Assembly (NCBI GenBank): GCA_002713145.1 | Contig: PAVS01000018.1 | Location: 16,808-80,807 of the forward strand | Origin: Halobacteriovoraceae bacterium | GTDB taxonomy: Bacteria > Bdellovibrionota > Bacteriovoracia > Bacteriovoracales > Bacteriovoracaceae | Length of the DNA: 64,000 bases | Reading direction: 5' to 3' | Shown: in pieces, positions 16,680 to 24,955 of the stretch | How positions within the stretch are numbered: the first letter of the stretch is position 1 | Layout: each line of letters opens with the position of its first letter | Position numbers and translations under genes: made by a program | Notes under the pieces: generated by a model | The model's input: the letters and a program-made list of their open reading frames with translations, nothing else | The model's database searches: none | Told to the model about the DNA's origin: nothing

Positions 16680-18010
16680 TAATTTTTTTCCTCATACCCA
16701 CCAAATAATTGAGCCTGGGCATCGAGCAGAAAGTTTCCATCAATCACAACTTGATCCCCTAGCTTTAGTCCCTCTTTGACTTCAACATACCCTTCAGATT
16801 CAAATCCTGTGAGAATTTCTTGAGCCTCATATTTCTTGGGAGCCTTTTGCAGCCATACCACTTTACGCTTTCCGGTATCGACGATAGCAGTTCTCGGAAT
16901 AACCAAAGGCATCTCATCTAATTTTAACTGAACTGAAGCCGTTCCCACCATACCAGGTTTTAATTTTCCATTGGTATTATCTAAAGTGGCACGAACTTTA
17001 AGTGTGCGTGTTTTTTCATCAAGAACTGGATTAATAAAGTCTATAACTCCCTTCCATTTCTCGCCGGGATAGGCACTAAATTCAAATTCGACCATTTGCC
17101 CGGTTGCTACGAGTCCCGAGTCATGTTCATACACATCCATCTCGACCCACAAGCTACTAAGGTCGACCAAGTCAAAAAAGCTTTCTCCGACTTTAAAATA
17201 TTTTCCTGACACAGCATTTTTCTTTTCCACAATTCCTGTCACAGGGGAATAAATCGATATATTTCTAGGAACAGCGTTCTGTTTTGCCCAATTTTCTAAT
17301 TGCTCTTCCGTCACTCCCCAAAGCTTGAGACGCTGAATACTTTGTTCATAAAGCTCTTTAAAAGTTTTATTACGTTTATTAGAGAAATAATTTTTCCTCG
17401 CAATTAAATACTCTTCTCCCCCTGTTAAAAGTTCAGGACTATAAAGCTTGAGGACAAGATCACCTTTTTTGATAAACGCCCCAGTCGATTTTACAAAAAC
17501 CTCTTCCACTCTACCGGGAACTCGTGCCGGTATATTTGATTCTTTTTGCTCTGATTTAAGCACTCGTCCTAGAAGTCTAATATTTTTTTGCATGGTCATC
17601 TTGGTGACTTCAAAGACATCTGCTCTAAAGTGATCCACTTGAGCTTCACGCAGTTTTACTCTTGCAACTGTGTCCAATGATGGATTTTTTAAGAGCATAG
17701 GAGATCCATCTAGCGGGCACTCTCCCGGAGCTTCACTGGTCACACTTGGGTCAGCTTCACAATAATAAATGGAACTAGCAGGAGTGCTATCCAGCTCACT
17801 TTTTTCTTCATCTTTTTCAATGACGATTTTAGTTAACCCCATACCACAAATGGGACAGTTGCCGGGTTCCTCTTGTCTTATTTGTGGATGCATAGAACAA
17901 GTATAGTAGGTCTCTGTTTTACTGTGCTCATGCTTTTCACCCTTATCAGTTGCAGGTTCAGGTGAGCACCCTATAAATAAAAAAAGCAGCAGTACATTAA
18001 GTATTTTCAT
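16679..18010 (-). CDS. cusB: Periplasmic adaptor CusB with two N-terminal heavy-metal-binding domains
   Basis: 443 residues. Lipobox LFIGC (11-15). A heavy-metal-binding motif YTCSMHPQIRQEEPGNCPICGMG (about 36-58) and a second, degenerate one YYCEADP...GECPLDGSPM (82-105) precede the adaptor. The usual hairpin, lipoyl (SPVTGIVEKK) and beta-barrel domains follow. It hands Cu(I) to CusA and bridges to CusC. Its start overlaps cusC by 4 bp (ATGA). Confidence 0.9.
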   Translation of the reverse strand: MKILNVLLLFLFIGCSPEPATDKGEKHEHSKTETYYTCSMHPQIRQEEPGNCPICGMGLTKIVIEKDEEKSELDSTPASSIYYCEADPSVTSEAPGECPLDGSPMLLKNPSLDTVARVKLREAQVDHFRADVFEVTKMTMQKNIRLLGRVLKSEQKESNIPARVPGRVEEVFVKSTGAFIKKGDLVLKLYSPELLTGGEEYLIARKNYFSNKRNKTFKELYEQSIQRLKLWGVTEEQLENWAKQNAVPRNISIYSPVTGIVEKKNAVSGKYFKVGESFFDLVDLSSLWVEMDVYEHDSGLVATGQMVEFEFSAYPGEKWKGVIDFINPVLDEKTRTLKVRATLDNTNGKLKPGMVGTASVQLKLDEMPLVIPRTAIVDTGKRKVVWLQKAPKKYEAQEILTGFESEGYVEVKEGLKLGDQVVIDGNFLLDAQAQLFGGYEEKN

Positions 18011-19238
18011 TCTTTCCCTTCCTGTGGTGCAAGTTTGCCACCGTTGAGGTATAAATAATTTAGCTTTTGGTTTTTAATAGCAGCTGTGAGTGCAGTTTTT
18101 TTAAGTCTTTGGTTCTGGTACTGCAGCTCAGAGCGTAGCAATTCTAAATAGTCTGTCCCCCCTCTAGCATAAGAACGAGACACTATATTTCGCGAACTCT
18201 GAGCAAACTTTAAGACTTCATTGTCTAGCACTTTTAATTGGTTATTAAGATCTTTTATTTGAACATTCAACCTTGCAAGTGTAGTAGACTTATTAAGTTT
18301 ATAATGTCTAAGCTTGGCTTCACTCATCGCTTTTGTGGCCACAGCACTTTTTTTACTAGCGTACTTTTTAGAGCTTGTAGGAATAGGGAATGAAACACTC
18401 GCACCTACGAAGTCTCCGAGTCCGTCAATATCATTTCGTTTGGTATAAGTAAGTCCAAGAGTAATATCAGGAATGAGGTCTCGCTTTTGAGCACTGACAG
18501 CTAAATCACTGGCCTTAAGCTTATGCTCTAGGGATTTTTGTTGAAAGTCGTTATTATCTTCCTCATTTTTCCACTGATCTAAAACTAACCAAGGTATAGA
18601 GTCCATGGCAAGTTGTTTTTTCTCATTCTTATTAAGAAGATAACCTAGCTGATAATATAGTTGATCTAAGGCGTAGTTTTTTTCTGCAATTTGGAGCGCC
18701 AATTCACTTTTTCTAATTTGATATCAAGCACTGCTTGCTGTGGAATTTTACCATTGGTGTAGAGCTTTTTAGAGACCTTAAGATTAGTGTCTAACCATTT
18801 ATAGTTTTCATTTAAAATGGCTTTTTCAGATCTTAATTTTTCTTGGACAATGGCCAGTTCCCATAATTTTTTTAAAAGATTACGACGTGTTTGCAATTGA
18901 TCAGATTTAGCGGCTAAAGATTTTTCCAGCACCGAATCATTGAGTTTGTCATATTTCCCCGAAAGTGAAATCGTTTGCATAATACCAAGTTGAACTCCTG
19001 TCATCATGGATTCATCATGAGCGAGGCTATCTTGGGGGTAGTTAACAGCGGCCACACTTAAACGAGGATCGCCCCAGCTCCCAGCGGCAGTGGCATCATT
19101 CTCTATCGCCGTGACTGCTAGAGAATCAACCTTGATAAGTTCATGCTCATTGAGTGAGTCAATAGCTTTATCAAAGCTTGTTTCTGCCCAAGCAAAGGAA
19201 GTTATAGTTAAAATAATAAAATATAAAAAAATACGCAT
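18007..19238 (-). pseudogene. cusC: CusC/TolC-type outer-membrane efflux protein, frameshifted
   Basis: Two adjoining frames together give a normal TolC-family protein of about 410 residues. The N-terminal half (19238-18669) starts with a signal peptide ending SFAWAETS and has the helical repeat. It should continue from LDIKLEK into SELALQIAEKNY, but that lies in the next frame. The break is at a 5-A run (plus strand T5, 18708-18712); one more A restores the frame. Either a real mutation, slippage-rescued expression or a homopolymer read error. The neighbouring pump genes are intact. Confidence 0.8.
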
Positions 19239-19287
19239 AAAAAACCTAATGTTTAATTCATTTTATAAAAATTAAATTTAGGTTTTA

Positions 19288-19704
19288 CTAGATCAGAAAT
19301 TGTTCTTTTTGAAGGTAAAGTGGTTGGCTGCTTGGTAAGAGAGGTGAATCTAAGTAATAATTCATAATTTTACTATGATTAAGACTTAAGCTTTTGATTA
19401 AAGTGATATAGCTGATAGAGGCATCAAGAGCCAGAGGATCTAAAGCTTTAGCAATATTGAGATGAGTGTTCAGTGCAAATTGTTGATGAGAGCAAATACC
19501 ACTTAAATCACTAGAACATAAATGTGACCCATGATTACTCTTTTCTTCTGAATTATGACCATGGCAACAAGTATGACTCTCGGCTTGGGCATTCATTCTG
19601 TCTAACTCTTTTTCCAGCTCACAATTCACACCACACATCGTGGCCAAGGTCTGAGTTGAGAGTAATGAAAAAATAAATGTGAGTGTAAATAAGATTTTCA
19701 TCAT
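19288..19704 (-). CDS. Cys/His-rich secreted protein at head of cus operon
   Basis: 138 residues with a signal peptide ending near TLATMCG. The mature N-terminus is rich in metal-ligand residues: CGVNCELE, ESHTCCHGHNSEE and HGSHLCSS. Small Cys/His-rich exported proteins commonly head copper operons and bind excess metal. The C-terminus is Pro/Leu-rich (SPLLPSSQP). A CsoR-like box lies just upstream (19718-19732). No firm family. The protein at 35976 has the same layout in the other metal operon. Confidence 0.65.
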   Translation of the reverse strand: MMKILFTLTFIFSLLSTQTLATMCGVNCELEKELDRMNAQAESHTCCHGHNSEEKSNHGSHLCSSDLSGICSHQQFALNTHLNIAKALDPLALDASISYITLIKSLSLNHSKIMNYYLDSPLLPSSQPLYLQKEQFLI

Positions 19705-19717
19705 AATAAGCTTAACA

Positions 19718-19732
19718 TACCCCTATACAGTA
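19718..19732. promoter_or_regulatory. Degenerate CsoR-type operator before the cus operon
   Basis: TACCCCTATACAGTA fits TACCC-N5-GGGTA imperfectly and lies 14 bp upstream of the Cys/His-rich gene start. Its left half is identical to the box at 20785. Confidence 0.5.
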
Positions 19733-19741
19733 TTTCAAAAT

Positions 19742-20020
19742 TTATTGTCTTGCCTTTTTAATAATTTCAATAAGTTCAGATACCATCTCTTCACTTTCTT
19801 TAGAATTTTTGCTTTTCACAGCTTTTTTAACACAGTGATTTAAATGCTCCTCTAAAATTCTACTTTCCAAAGACCTAAGTGCAGAACGTGCCGCTTTTAT
19901 TTGCGTGAGTATATCTACACAGTACCGCTCATCTTCAACCATATTAGCAATGCCGCGAATCTGCCCTTCCACTCTTTTTATCCGAGCTAAGTTTTTAGAG
20001 TGATCTGTGCCTTTTTTCAA
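19742..20020 (-). CDS. csoR: Copper-sensing repressor CsoR
   Basis: 92-residue all-helical CsoR/RcnR family regulator. RIKRVEGQIRGIANMV is the family start. YCVDILTQ and HLNHCV supply the Cys-His-Cys Cu(I) site, so it is a copper rather than nickel or formaldehyde sensor. It represses until Cu(I) binds. It abuts the upstream gene (1 bp gap) and is likely autoregulated through the operator at 20785. Confidence 0.85.
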   Translation of the reverse strand: MKKGTDHSKNLARIKRVEGQIRGIANMVEDERYCVDILTQIKAARSALRSLESRILEEHLNHCVKKAVKSKNSKESEEMVSELIEIIKKARQ

Positions 20021-20755
20021 TTACAACACCTTTGAATAGAGCATCCAAATCCCCATACCCAACATCATCACATTTTCAGTCAATGATATAAATCCTAGAG
20101 GAACATTACTATCTCCTCCCACACAGGCACATTTTATATCTCGTTTTTCCACATAGACCGCTTTGATAACAGAGATGGCCCCAATACTTCCAATAAAAAT
20201 TGAAGTCAAAGCAACCAGTGGAGTCAGAACTGAAGCGATCATTCCTGCCCCAGCAAAAAATTCAGCAAAAGGATAGATATAAGAATAGTTCACATACTTT
20301 CTTGCTAAAAGATCATAGGTGACAAATTGATTAGAAAATGAGTAAAGATCTCTAAGTTTAAGTATGGCCAACACACACATACTGAGAGCAATAAAACTTT
20401 CTACAAAAGGAATAAATGCCAGATTACCGCGGCTCCAAATGAAAGCAAGCGCCATAATAAATGTGGAAGAGAAAATAGCGATAATAGGTTGGTAGGTGGT
20501 GCCCTCTTGCTTTAAAGTCGATTTATTAAAGTATTTTATCAGATCGTCATATCCACCTATGCGTTGTTCTCCAATATAAGCTTGTGGAGTTGTTTTGACA
20601 TTATGCTTGTCCTTAAACTCGTCGACTTTGTCGCGAGTTTCTAGTTTATGATCTATAACTTTATAACCCTGTTTTTCTAAAAGATCCTTAGACTTAATTC
20701 CATAGGGACAGACATGATCTTTGGTATTCATTCTATATAAGACTGCTTGTTGCAT
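20021..20755 (-). CDS. Glutaredoxin-MauE/DoxX fusion membrane protein
   Basis: 244 residues. Residues 1-80 are a glutaredoxin domain with CPYG as the redox centre and TTPQAYIGEQRIGGYDDL as the glutathione-binding end. After a linker come four membrane helices of the MauE type, with KCACVGGDSNVPLGFISLTEN carrying a second Cys pair. It probably moves thiol/redox equivalents across the inner membrane. First gene of the CsoR operon. Confidence 0.8.
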   Translation of the reverse strand: MQQAVLYRMNTKDHVCPYGIKSKDLLEKQGYKVIDHKLETRDKVDEFKDKHNVKTTPQAYIGEQRIGGYDDLIKYFNKSTLKQEGTTYQPIIAIFSSTFIMALAFIWSRGNLAFIPFVESFIALSMCVLAILKLRDLYSFSNQFVTYDLLARKYVNYSYIYPFAEFFAGAGMIASVLTPLVALTSIFIGSIGAISVIKAVYVEKRDIKCACVGGDSNVPLGFISLTENVMMLGMGIWMLYSKVL

Positions 20756-20784
20756 AATTTCCTCACTTTAGTTTAAATCCAACA

Positions 20785-20799
20785 TACCCCTGCAGGGTA
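20785..20799. promoter_or_regulatory. CsoR-type operator upstream of the glutaredoxin-csoR operon
   Basis: TACCCCTGCAGGGTA matches the known CsoR box pattern (TACCC-N-GGGTA), palindromic apart from the centre. It lies 30 bp upstream of the start at 20755. Confidence 0.7.
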
Positions 20800-20954
20800 T
20801 TTAAATCAACTTCATTTTTGTCAATTTATTGTAAAAAATGCTTAACATCTATTTAGTGTCAAAGAAAACGTTGCACTCAACATTTTTGAATAATGAGTAA
20901 CAAAACTAATACATCATATAGATGATTTTTTTTGATCATTCTTTTATCTTACTC

Positions 20955-21050
20955 TTACGGATGCAAAATTGCATAACGTCAGTATCCTAGCGATCGGAAC
21001 GTGTGCAAGTTTCATCCAAAAGAGAACTCTTCGGAGTTCTCTTTTTTTTT
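20955..21050 (+). ncRNA. Structured small RNA, copy 1 (unknown family)
   Basis: About 95 nt. Outer stem GGATG (20959) with CATCC (21013-21017). Inner stem TTGCAT..ACGT with ACGT.TGCAA. Conserved loop core TATCCTAG.GAT. It ends in a strong terminator: AGAGAACTC, UUCG tetraloop, GAGTTCTCT (21021-21042), T9. A second copy at 21614 keeps the stems through compensatory changes. No coding gene follows on this strand, so it is more likely an independent sRNA than a riboswitch. It is not a family I can name. Confidence 0.65.
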
Positions 21051-21492
21051 ATTTTTTATTCCTTAGCACCCAAAAAAAATCTGAAGTGACTTGCTCTCTT
21101 TTTACAAACCTCTTTATATCTCTAAAAAGCAATCTTATTAATCTCTTAGGTCTTGAAGCTTTCAGGGTAATGATGAGATCGACTTTGTTTTGTAAAATTA
21201 CACGAGTGTGTTTGTACAAACCTTCAACCACATATGGTTCTTCTGAAACGGCATTTATTAAATCCTGGGTAAATTGAGTGTTAACAGCTCCACCTTTTTT
21301 ATGTTTCCAGTAAAGCTTATCTACTTCTATATGTTTAAAAGACAGCTCCTTTTCAATCTTCTTTGCCAGGGTGGACTTTCCCACTCCAGGCTTTCCAAGC
21401 AGAAGAATTTTTTTGGCCTCACATGCTTGAATCACCCTTTGAATGTGCTTAAAATCTGGATCTTTAAATTGAATATTCTTAACTTGCCCCAT
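21049..21492 (-). CDS. P-loop NTPase, adenylate-kinase-like
   Basis: 147 residues. ILLLGKPGVGKSTLAKKIEKELS is the Walker A (about residues 29-51), followed by HIEVDKLYWKHK, as in the FlaR/topology-modulation kinase group. It has a basic C-terminal end. Substrate unknown. It lies between two copies of the small RNA, its 3' end meeting copy 1. Confidence 0.7.
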   Translation of the reverse strand: MGQVKNIQFKDPDFKHIQRVIQACEAKKILLLGKPGVGKSTLAKKIEKELSFKHIEVDKLYWKHKKGGAVNTQFTQDLINAVSEEPYVVEGLYKHTRVILQNKVDLIITLKASRPKRLIRLLFRDIKRFVKREQVTSDFFWVLRNKK

Positions 21493-21613
21493 ACTCTTTT
21501 AATACAATACTTAGACAGGACTTAAAAGTGAAAACCAAACAGACTGTACAAAAGAGTCCACAATTCTAAAACATTATATTAAAGCTTTTTAACCCGTTTT
21601 GTTTTAGTATGAT

Positions 21614-21712
21614 TACAGGATGCAAAATTGCATAAAGACATAATCCTAGAGATTTGTGTTTATGTAAGTTTCATCCGAAATAAGAGAACTCTACGGAGTT
21701 CTCTTTTTTTTT
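21614..21712 (+). ncRNA. Structured small RNA, copy 2 (unknown family)
   Basis: Same fold as the RNA at 20955. GGATG (21618) pairs with CATCC (21672-21676) and TTGCATAAA with TTTATGTAA. The ATCCTAG.GAT core and the terminator stem AGAGAACTC/GAGTTCTCT (21683-21704) are kept, the latter capped by TACG, also a UNCG loop. A -10-like TATGAT (21608-21613) precedes it. It ends 22 bp before the LON-domain gene, so readthrough control of that gene is possible. Confidence 0.65.
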
Positions 21713-21733
21713 ATAAAAAAAATAAGGCTTCAT

Positions 21734-22453
21734 GTGAATAAAGACGGAATTTTTGAAATTGCTCTGTTTCCTATTCCTGGCTCCGTAAGCTTTCCTCAAA
21801 CCATTGTTCCCTTACATGTCTTTGAACCTCGCTACCGCCAAATGGTACAAGACTGTGTAAGAGAAAAAAGACTTTTAGGAGTTTGTCATACCAAAAGTAT
21901 TGAACGCTTTGCCACCAGACAAAAAAACCAAGTCAAAACCAGAGAAGAACTTTTTCAGCTCTATAAACAAAATCTCACCACCTATAGTCCTGAAGATGTT
22001 TTTAGCGCAGGTCCTGTGTCGATTGTTGAAGAAACAGTTGATGGAAGATATTTGATTCACGTGCATATGCTTAAGCGCTATAGGATTATTAATATAAATC
22101 AAAGCACACCCTATAAAGTGGCCCATTGCCAAGAGTATCTTGATTTTGACCAAGTCGATTTCGAAAGTCTCACCCCCAAGCTAACGCAGCAGAAAACCTA
22201 TATTATCGATTTTCTAAGAGCTCAGTTAGCTCAACTTACGACACAGACGGAATTATTCACAGCTAAAAAACAATTAGCTGATCTTATTGAAGAGCAATCT
22301 GTAAATGATTTTACTTTTAAACTCTTTCGCTTTTTTAGAATGCCAGAGAATTCCATGCAGGAGATTTTGAATCTTCAAAACCCAATTGAGCGACTCAACC
22401 AACTATATGACTTTATTCAAAAATTTAAAAATGGTGTTGAACAGAATTATTAA
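21734..22453 (+). CDS. LON substrate-binding domain protein
   Basis: 239 residues, GTG start after AAGG. The N-terminal FEIALFPIPGSVSFPQTIVPLHVFEPRYRQMVQDC is the PUA-like LON N-domain. The rest is helical. No ATPase or protease domain, so it belongs to the stand-alone LON-like group with unclear role. Its 3' end overlaps the next, convergent gene by 29 bp. Confidence 0.85.
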   Translation: MNKDGIFEIALFPIPGSVSFPQTIVPLHVFEPRYRQMVQDCVREKRLLGVCHTKSIERFATRQKNQVKTREELFQLYKQNLTTYSPEDVFSAGPVSIVEETVDGRYLIHVHMLKRYRIININQSTPYKVAHCQEYLDFDQVDFESLTPKLTQQKTYIIDFLRAQLAQLTTQTELFTAKKQLADLIEEQSVNDFTFKLFRFFRMPENSMQEILNLQNPIERLNQLYDFIQKFKNGVEQNY

Positions 22454-22916
22454 TGATCTTTACCGCAGCACTTAAAGCCTCTTGATTAAGAAATTGACCA
22501 TACTCACCCCAAAGCTCTTTTGCGTCTTCGACACTAGAATTAGCTGGTAAGTTTAGAGCAATTTCGTTTGCAACCAGTGAGAGCTGATCGAGATTCTCAT
22601 GATAAGCCACAGCTTCTTCTTGGGTCAGACCAAGCTCATCAAGATAATGATCTTCAAGGGGTTCAAATGAAATTTCTTGATTCTCTTCATCCAGGATAAT
22701 GATACCTAGCCCGGGTCCAATTATGAGTAAACTTATGGCCCAACCTAGATTTGAAACATTGGTGGCCAAGAGTAAACTCACTGGCACCGTGGCTAAACCA
22801 GTCAGGGCCACCGTTTTGTTCTTCATAATAAGTCCCACAGCCGCTTCGGATTTAGGCATAGTTGCGAATGTGAGGCACATCATTAAACAAACTGATACGA
22901 GAGCTTTTTTCATCAA
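22425..22916 (-). CDS. Secreted or membrane protein of unknown function
   Basis: 163 residues. The signal peptide ends near SEAAVG. Two hydrophobic segments (about 35-55 and 58-75) are followed by an acidic helical domain rich in Glu, Leu and Ala. A strong AGGAGG RBS precedes the ATG. No known family. Confidence 0.65.
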   Translation of the reverse strand: MMKKALVSVCLMMCLTFATMPKSEAAVGLIMKNKTVALTGLATVPVSLLLATNVSNLGWAISLLIIGPGLGIIILDEENQEISFEPLEDHYLDELGLTQEEAVAYHENLDQLSLVANEIALNLPANSSVEDAKELWGEYGQFLNQEALSAAVKIINNSVQHHF

Positions 22917-22999
22917 GATCCTCCTGGAAGAGAGGGACTATAGCATATTTTAAATAGAGAATGATTGGCAGAGAAATTATTATAGACTAAAATAAGTCT

Positions 23000-23302
23000 A
23001 TGAAAATGCTCATTTTATCATTTTCCATCTCCTTATACCTCCTTACGACAAACCTGGCGATTTCCGATAGTCATGACAGAGAAATTCTTAGTCTTTCTTC
23101 TCAATCCGTTAGCTCAGTGATTTATAATACGAATGGATATGAGGAACCTCAAAAACCGCAATTTGAATTCTCAATCAATTTGAGAGAGTCCAATTTATTT
23201 CTTACATCCTCAAAATACCATTTAAAATGGTTTCTTTCCGCTCAAGATAAACTCTCAGCTTTATCTTCTATTTCCCCTAGGGGCCCTCCCACTAAAGTTT
23301 AA
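23000..23302 (+). CDS. Small secreted protein, uncertain
   Basis: 100 residues with a signal-like N-terminus ending near LAISDS. The C-terminus SPRGPPTKV resembles the RGPP ending of small DUF2946-like metal-locus proteins, but nothing else supports that. It lacks a good RBS, and ATAGACT (22982) pairs with AGTCTAT (22995-23001) over its ATG. It may start at the second ATG (23006) or be non-coding. Confidence 0.4.
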   Translation: MKMLILSFSISLYLLTTNLAISDSHDREILSLSSQSVSSVIYNTNGYEEPQKPQFEFSINLRESNLFLTSSKYHLKWFLSAQDKLSALSSISPRGPPTKV

Positions 23303-23339
23303 ATTTAAAAAAAATTAAAACTTTAACTTGGAGAAATCG

Positions 23340-23429
23340 ATGAAAGATTTAAAAGAGTGGTTATTCTTTTTCAGTTTCTTTATCTTAGCTTTAGCTTTGA
23401 TAATCTATGATGCTTATATTAAGTCATAA
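23340..23429 (+). CDS. Small membrane protein (29 aa)
   Basis: MKDLKEW start, then a single hydrophobic segment (residues 8-22), ending YDAYIKS. TTGGAG lies 6 nt before the ATG. A hairpin (23439-23463) follows. The gene is supported by RBS, membrane segment and closing hairpin, but no family is known. It could be another toxin-like peptide, although no antisense partner was found. Confidence 0.5.
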   Translation: MKDLKEWLFFFSFFILALALIIYDAYIKS

Positions 23430-23438
23430 ATTTTATAC

Positions 23439-23463
23439 TTCAGTGCCTAGCACGGGCACTGAA
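23439..23463. terminator. Bidirectional hairpin between convergent genes
   Basis: TTCAGTGCC and GGCACTGAA pair around a short loop. It sits between the small membrane ORF and the convergent gene ending at 23465. T tracts are weak on both sides. Confidence 0.45.
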
Positions 23464-23464
23464 A

Positions 23465-23965
23465 TTATAAAGAACATTGGGCTAAAATATCATTTATATT
23501 AAAATTATTATCCTTCAAATGTTTTTCTACAGACAAGTTCAGCTCTTTATTTTTTTTAAGCTCTGCCAGCAAAGAGCATGTCAAATTGTGATCAATTCTA
23601 TCTATTAGATACTTTTTCTCTTGAACCAAATTGATATTATTAACATCACGCCATGAATATAATCTGTTTTTAGAAAGAAAAAAACCACGCGTAAGATAAA
23701 CATTATATACGATATGAATATACTTCTTATTATACTTTTTTAATTTTAAAGCATCTTCTTTATTTTTAATATCGATCTCAATGACATCACCCTCTGAAAA
23801 AAGATATAGCTTCCACAGTTTTAAAGCTTTTATTTTCTCAATTTTCAGTATTCTTCCTTTAATTTTTTGTTGTGAAACTTGAGCTTCAACTAAGAAAGAA
23901 TAAGTAAAGGTTGCCAAAGTAATAAAAAAAACAAAGGAGAATACTAACTTTGATTTCAAAGTCAT
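23465..23965 (-). CDS. Secreted protein of unknown function
   Basis: 166 residues. Signal peptide or anchor at the N-terminus (to about residue 28). The mature part is basic, Lys-rich and beta/alpha mixed, with Cys near the end (NLTCSL and AQCSL). No recognised family. It shares an AT-rich style with the next gene. Confidence 0.6.
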   Translation of the reverse strand: MTLKSKLVFSFVFFITLATFTYSFLVEAQVSQQKIKGRILKIEKIKALKLWKLYLFSEGDVIEIDIKNKEDALKLKKYNKKYIHIVYNVYLTRGFFLSKNRLYSWRDVNNINLVQEKKYLIDRIDHNLTCSLLAELKKNKELNLSVEKHLKDNNFNINDILAQCSL

Positions 23966-24017
23966 ATTAATTTCCTTTTCATTTAATTAACGATGATGAA
24001 TGAATAAATAAATGTGA

Positions 24018-24365
24018 CTAAACTGAGGGAGCCCTGATTTTTAACGAGTGTTTTATAATAGAAAGAAAATTTTGATAATAATAGAAAGCAAATAAAATTG
24101 AGCAAATTACGAGAAATTTATTAAAAAATTTAAATCTATTGGGAAGTGTATCTTTAAAAATAACCTTAGTTTTAGGCTCATGTAATTTAAATCTATTTGT
24201 ATTAATTGCAAGACCAACAGATGGCCCAATAATTTCATTAAAAAATGGTGTTCTAGAAGTTTCATCGACAGTAACTACTGGGTCATAGAAACATGCACAA
24301 AAAAGAGTATAAGCCAGTAATATTGGACTAAAAACACGACCTAGAGATTTAATTTTACGAAACAT
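24018..24365 (-). CDS. Membrane protein of unknown function (two TM)
   Basis: About 115 residues. A hydrophobic helix near the N-terminus contains CACFYDP, and a second lies near residues 85-105. The segment between is probably periplasmic. The start is either ATG 24365 or GTG 24380; neither has a strong RBS. No family recognised. Confidence 0.5.
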   Translation of the reverse strand: MFRKIKSLGRVFSPILLAYTLFCACFYDPVVTVDETSRTPFFNEIIGPSVGLAINTNRFKLHEPKTKVIFKDTLPNRFKFFNKFLVICSILFAFYYYQNFLSIIKHSLKIRAPSV

Positions 24366-24424
24366 GTTTTCTTTTTGCACATAAACATTCTAACAGAATT
24401 ACATAATAAAGTATATCTATGAAA

Positions 24425-24955
24425 TTAATGAGCTTCGACTTCTTGGCCTCTACTGGAAAATGAAAATCCTTTTGTTCCAAAACTGCCTAACATTACAGAC
24501 TCCATAATGGGAGCAGCAACTTTATTCTTAGAAGTCCACTCAACTAAAAAATTTGCACCAGTACCTCCCGATAGATCTGATTCTTCGATAACAAAATCTT
24601 TAGTAGACATTTTACCCAGTGAAAAAGGTTGTGAAATAAATTGTTTGATCAGTTTTCCATTTGTATCATAATAATCAACACTTTTTATAATAATCTCTTC
24701 TTTTAAAGAAATATTTCTTATACTTAAAATACCTGTCATATGAAGTAAATTTCCTTCAAATTCATTATACACGCTCGAATAGATAGGCACGTAAACGAGT
24801 TGTCCTTTAAGTTTTTCAGATTCATTTAACGAAACAATTTTGAGTTCTTCTCTCTGTGGGATCACTCTTTTTTTCTGAAGGTCTGGGCTTTCTTTACTCT
24901 CTGTACATGAGACGCTTAGAACGATGGTAAAAAATAGTATAATTTTAAGTGTCAT
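24425..24955 (-). CDS. DUF3124 lipoprotein
   Basis: 176 residues with lipobox VLSVSC. The mature part has LVYVPIYSSVY, LSIRNIS, SVDYYDTNGKLIKQF and GGTGANFLVEW, which are the DUF3124 motifs. The family is exported and of unknown role. Its start overlaps the antiporter 3' end by 11 bp, so the two are one operon. Confidence 0.75.
   Translation of the reverse strand: MTLKIILFFTIVLSVSCTESKESPDLQKKRVIPQREELKIVSLNESEKLKGQLVYVPIYSSVYNEFEGNLLHMTGILSIRNISLKEEIIIKSVDYYDTNGKLIKQFISQPFSLGKMSTKDFVIEESDLSGGTGANFLVEWTSKNKVAAPIMESVMLGSFGTKGFSFSSRGQEVEAH

Noticed and set aside
19239..19287. AAAACCTAA ... TTAGGTTTT inverted repeat before cusC
   Set aside because: Loop of about 30 nt and AT-rich arms; weak as terminator or operator.
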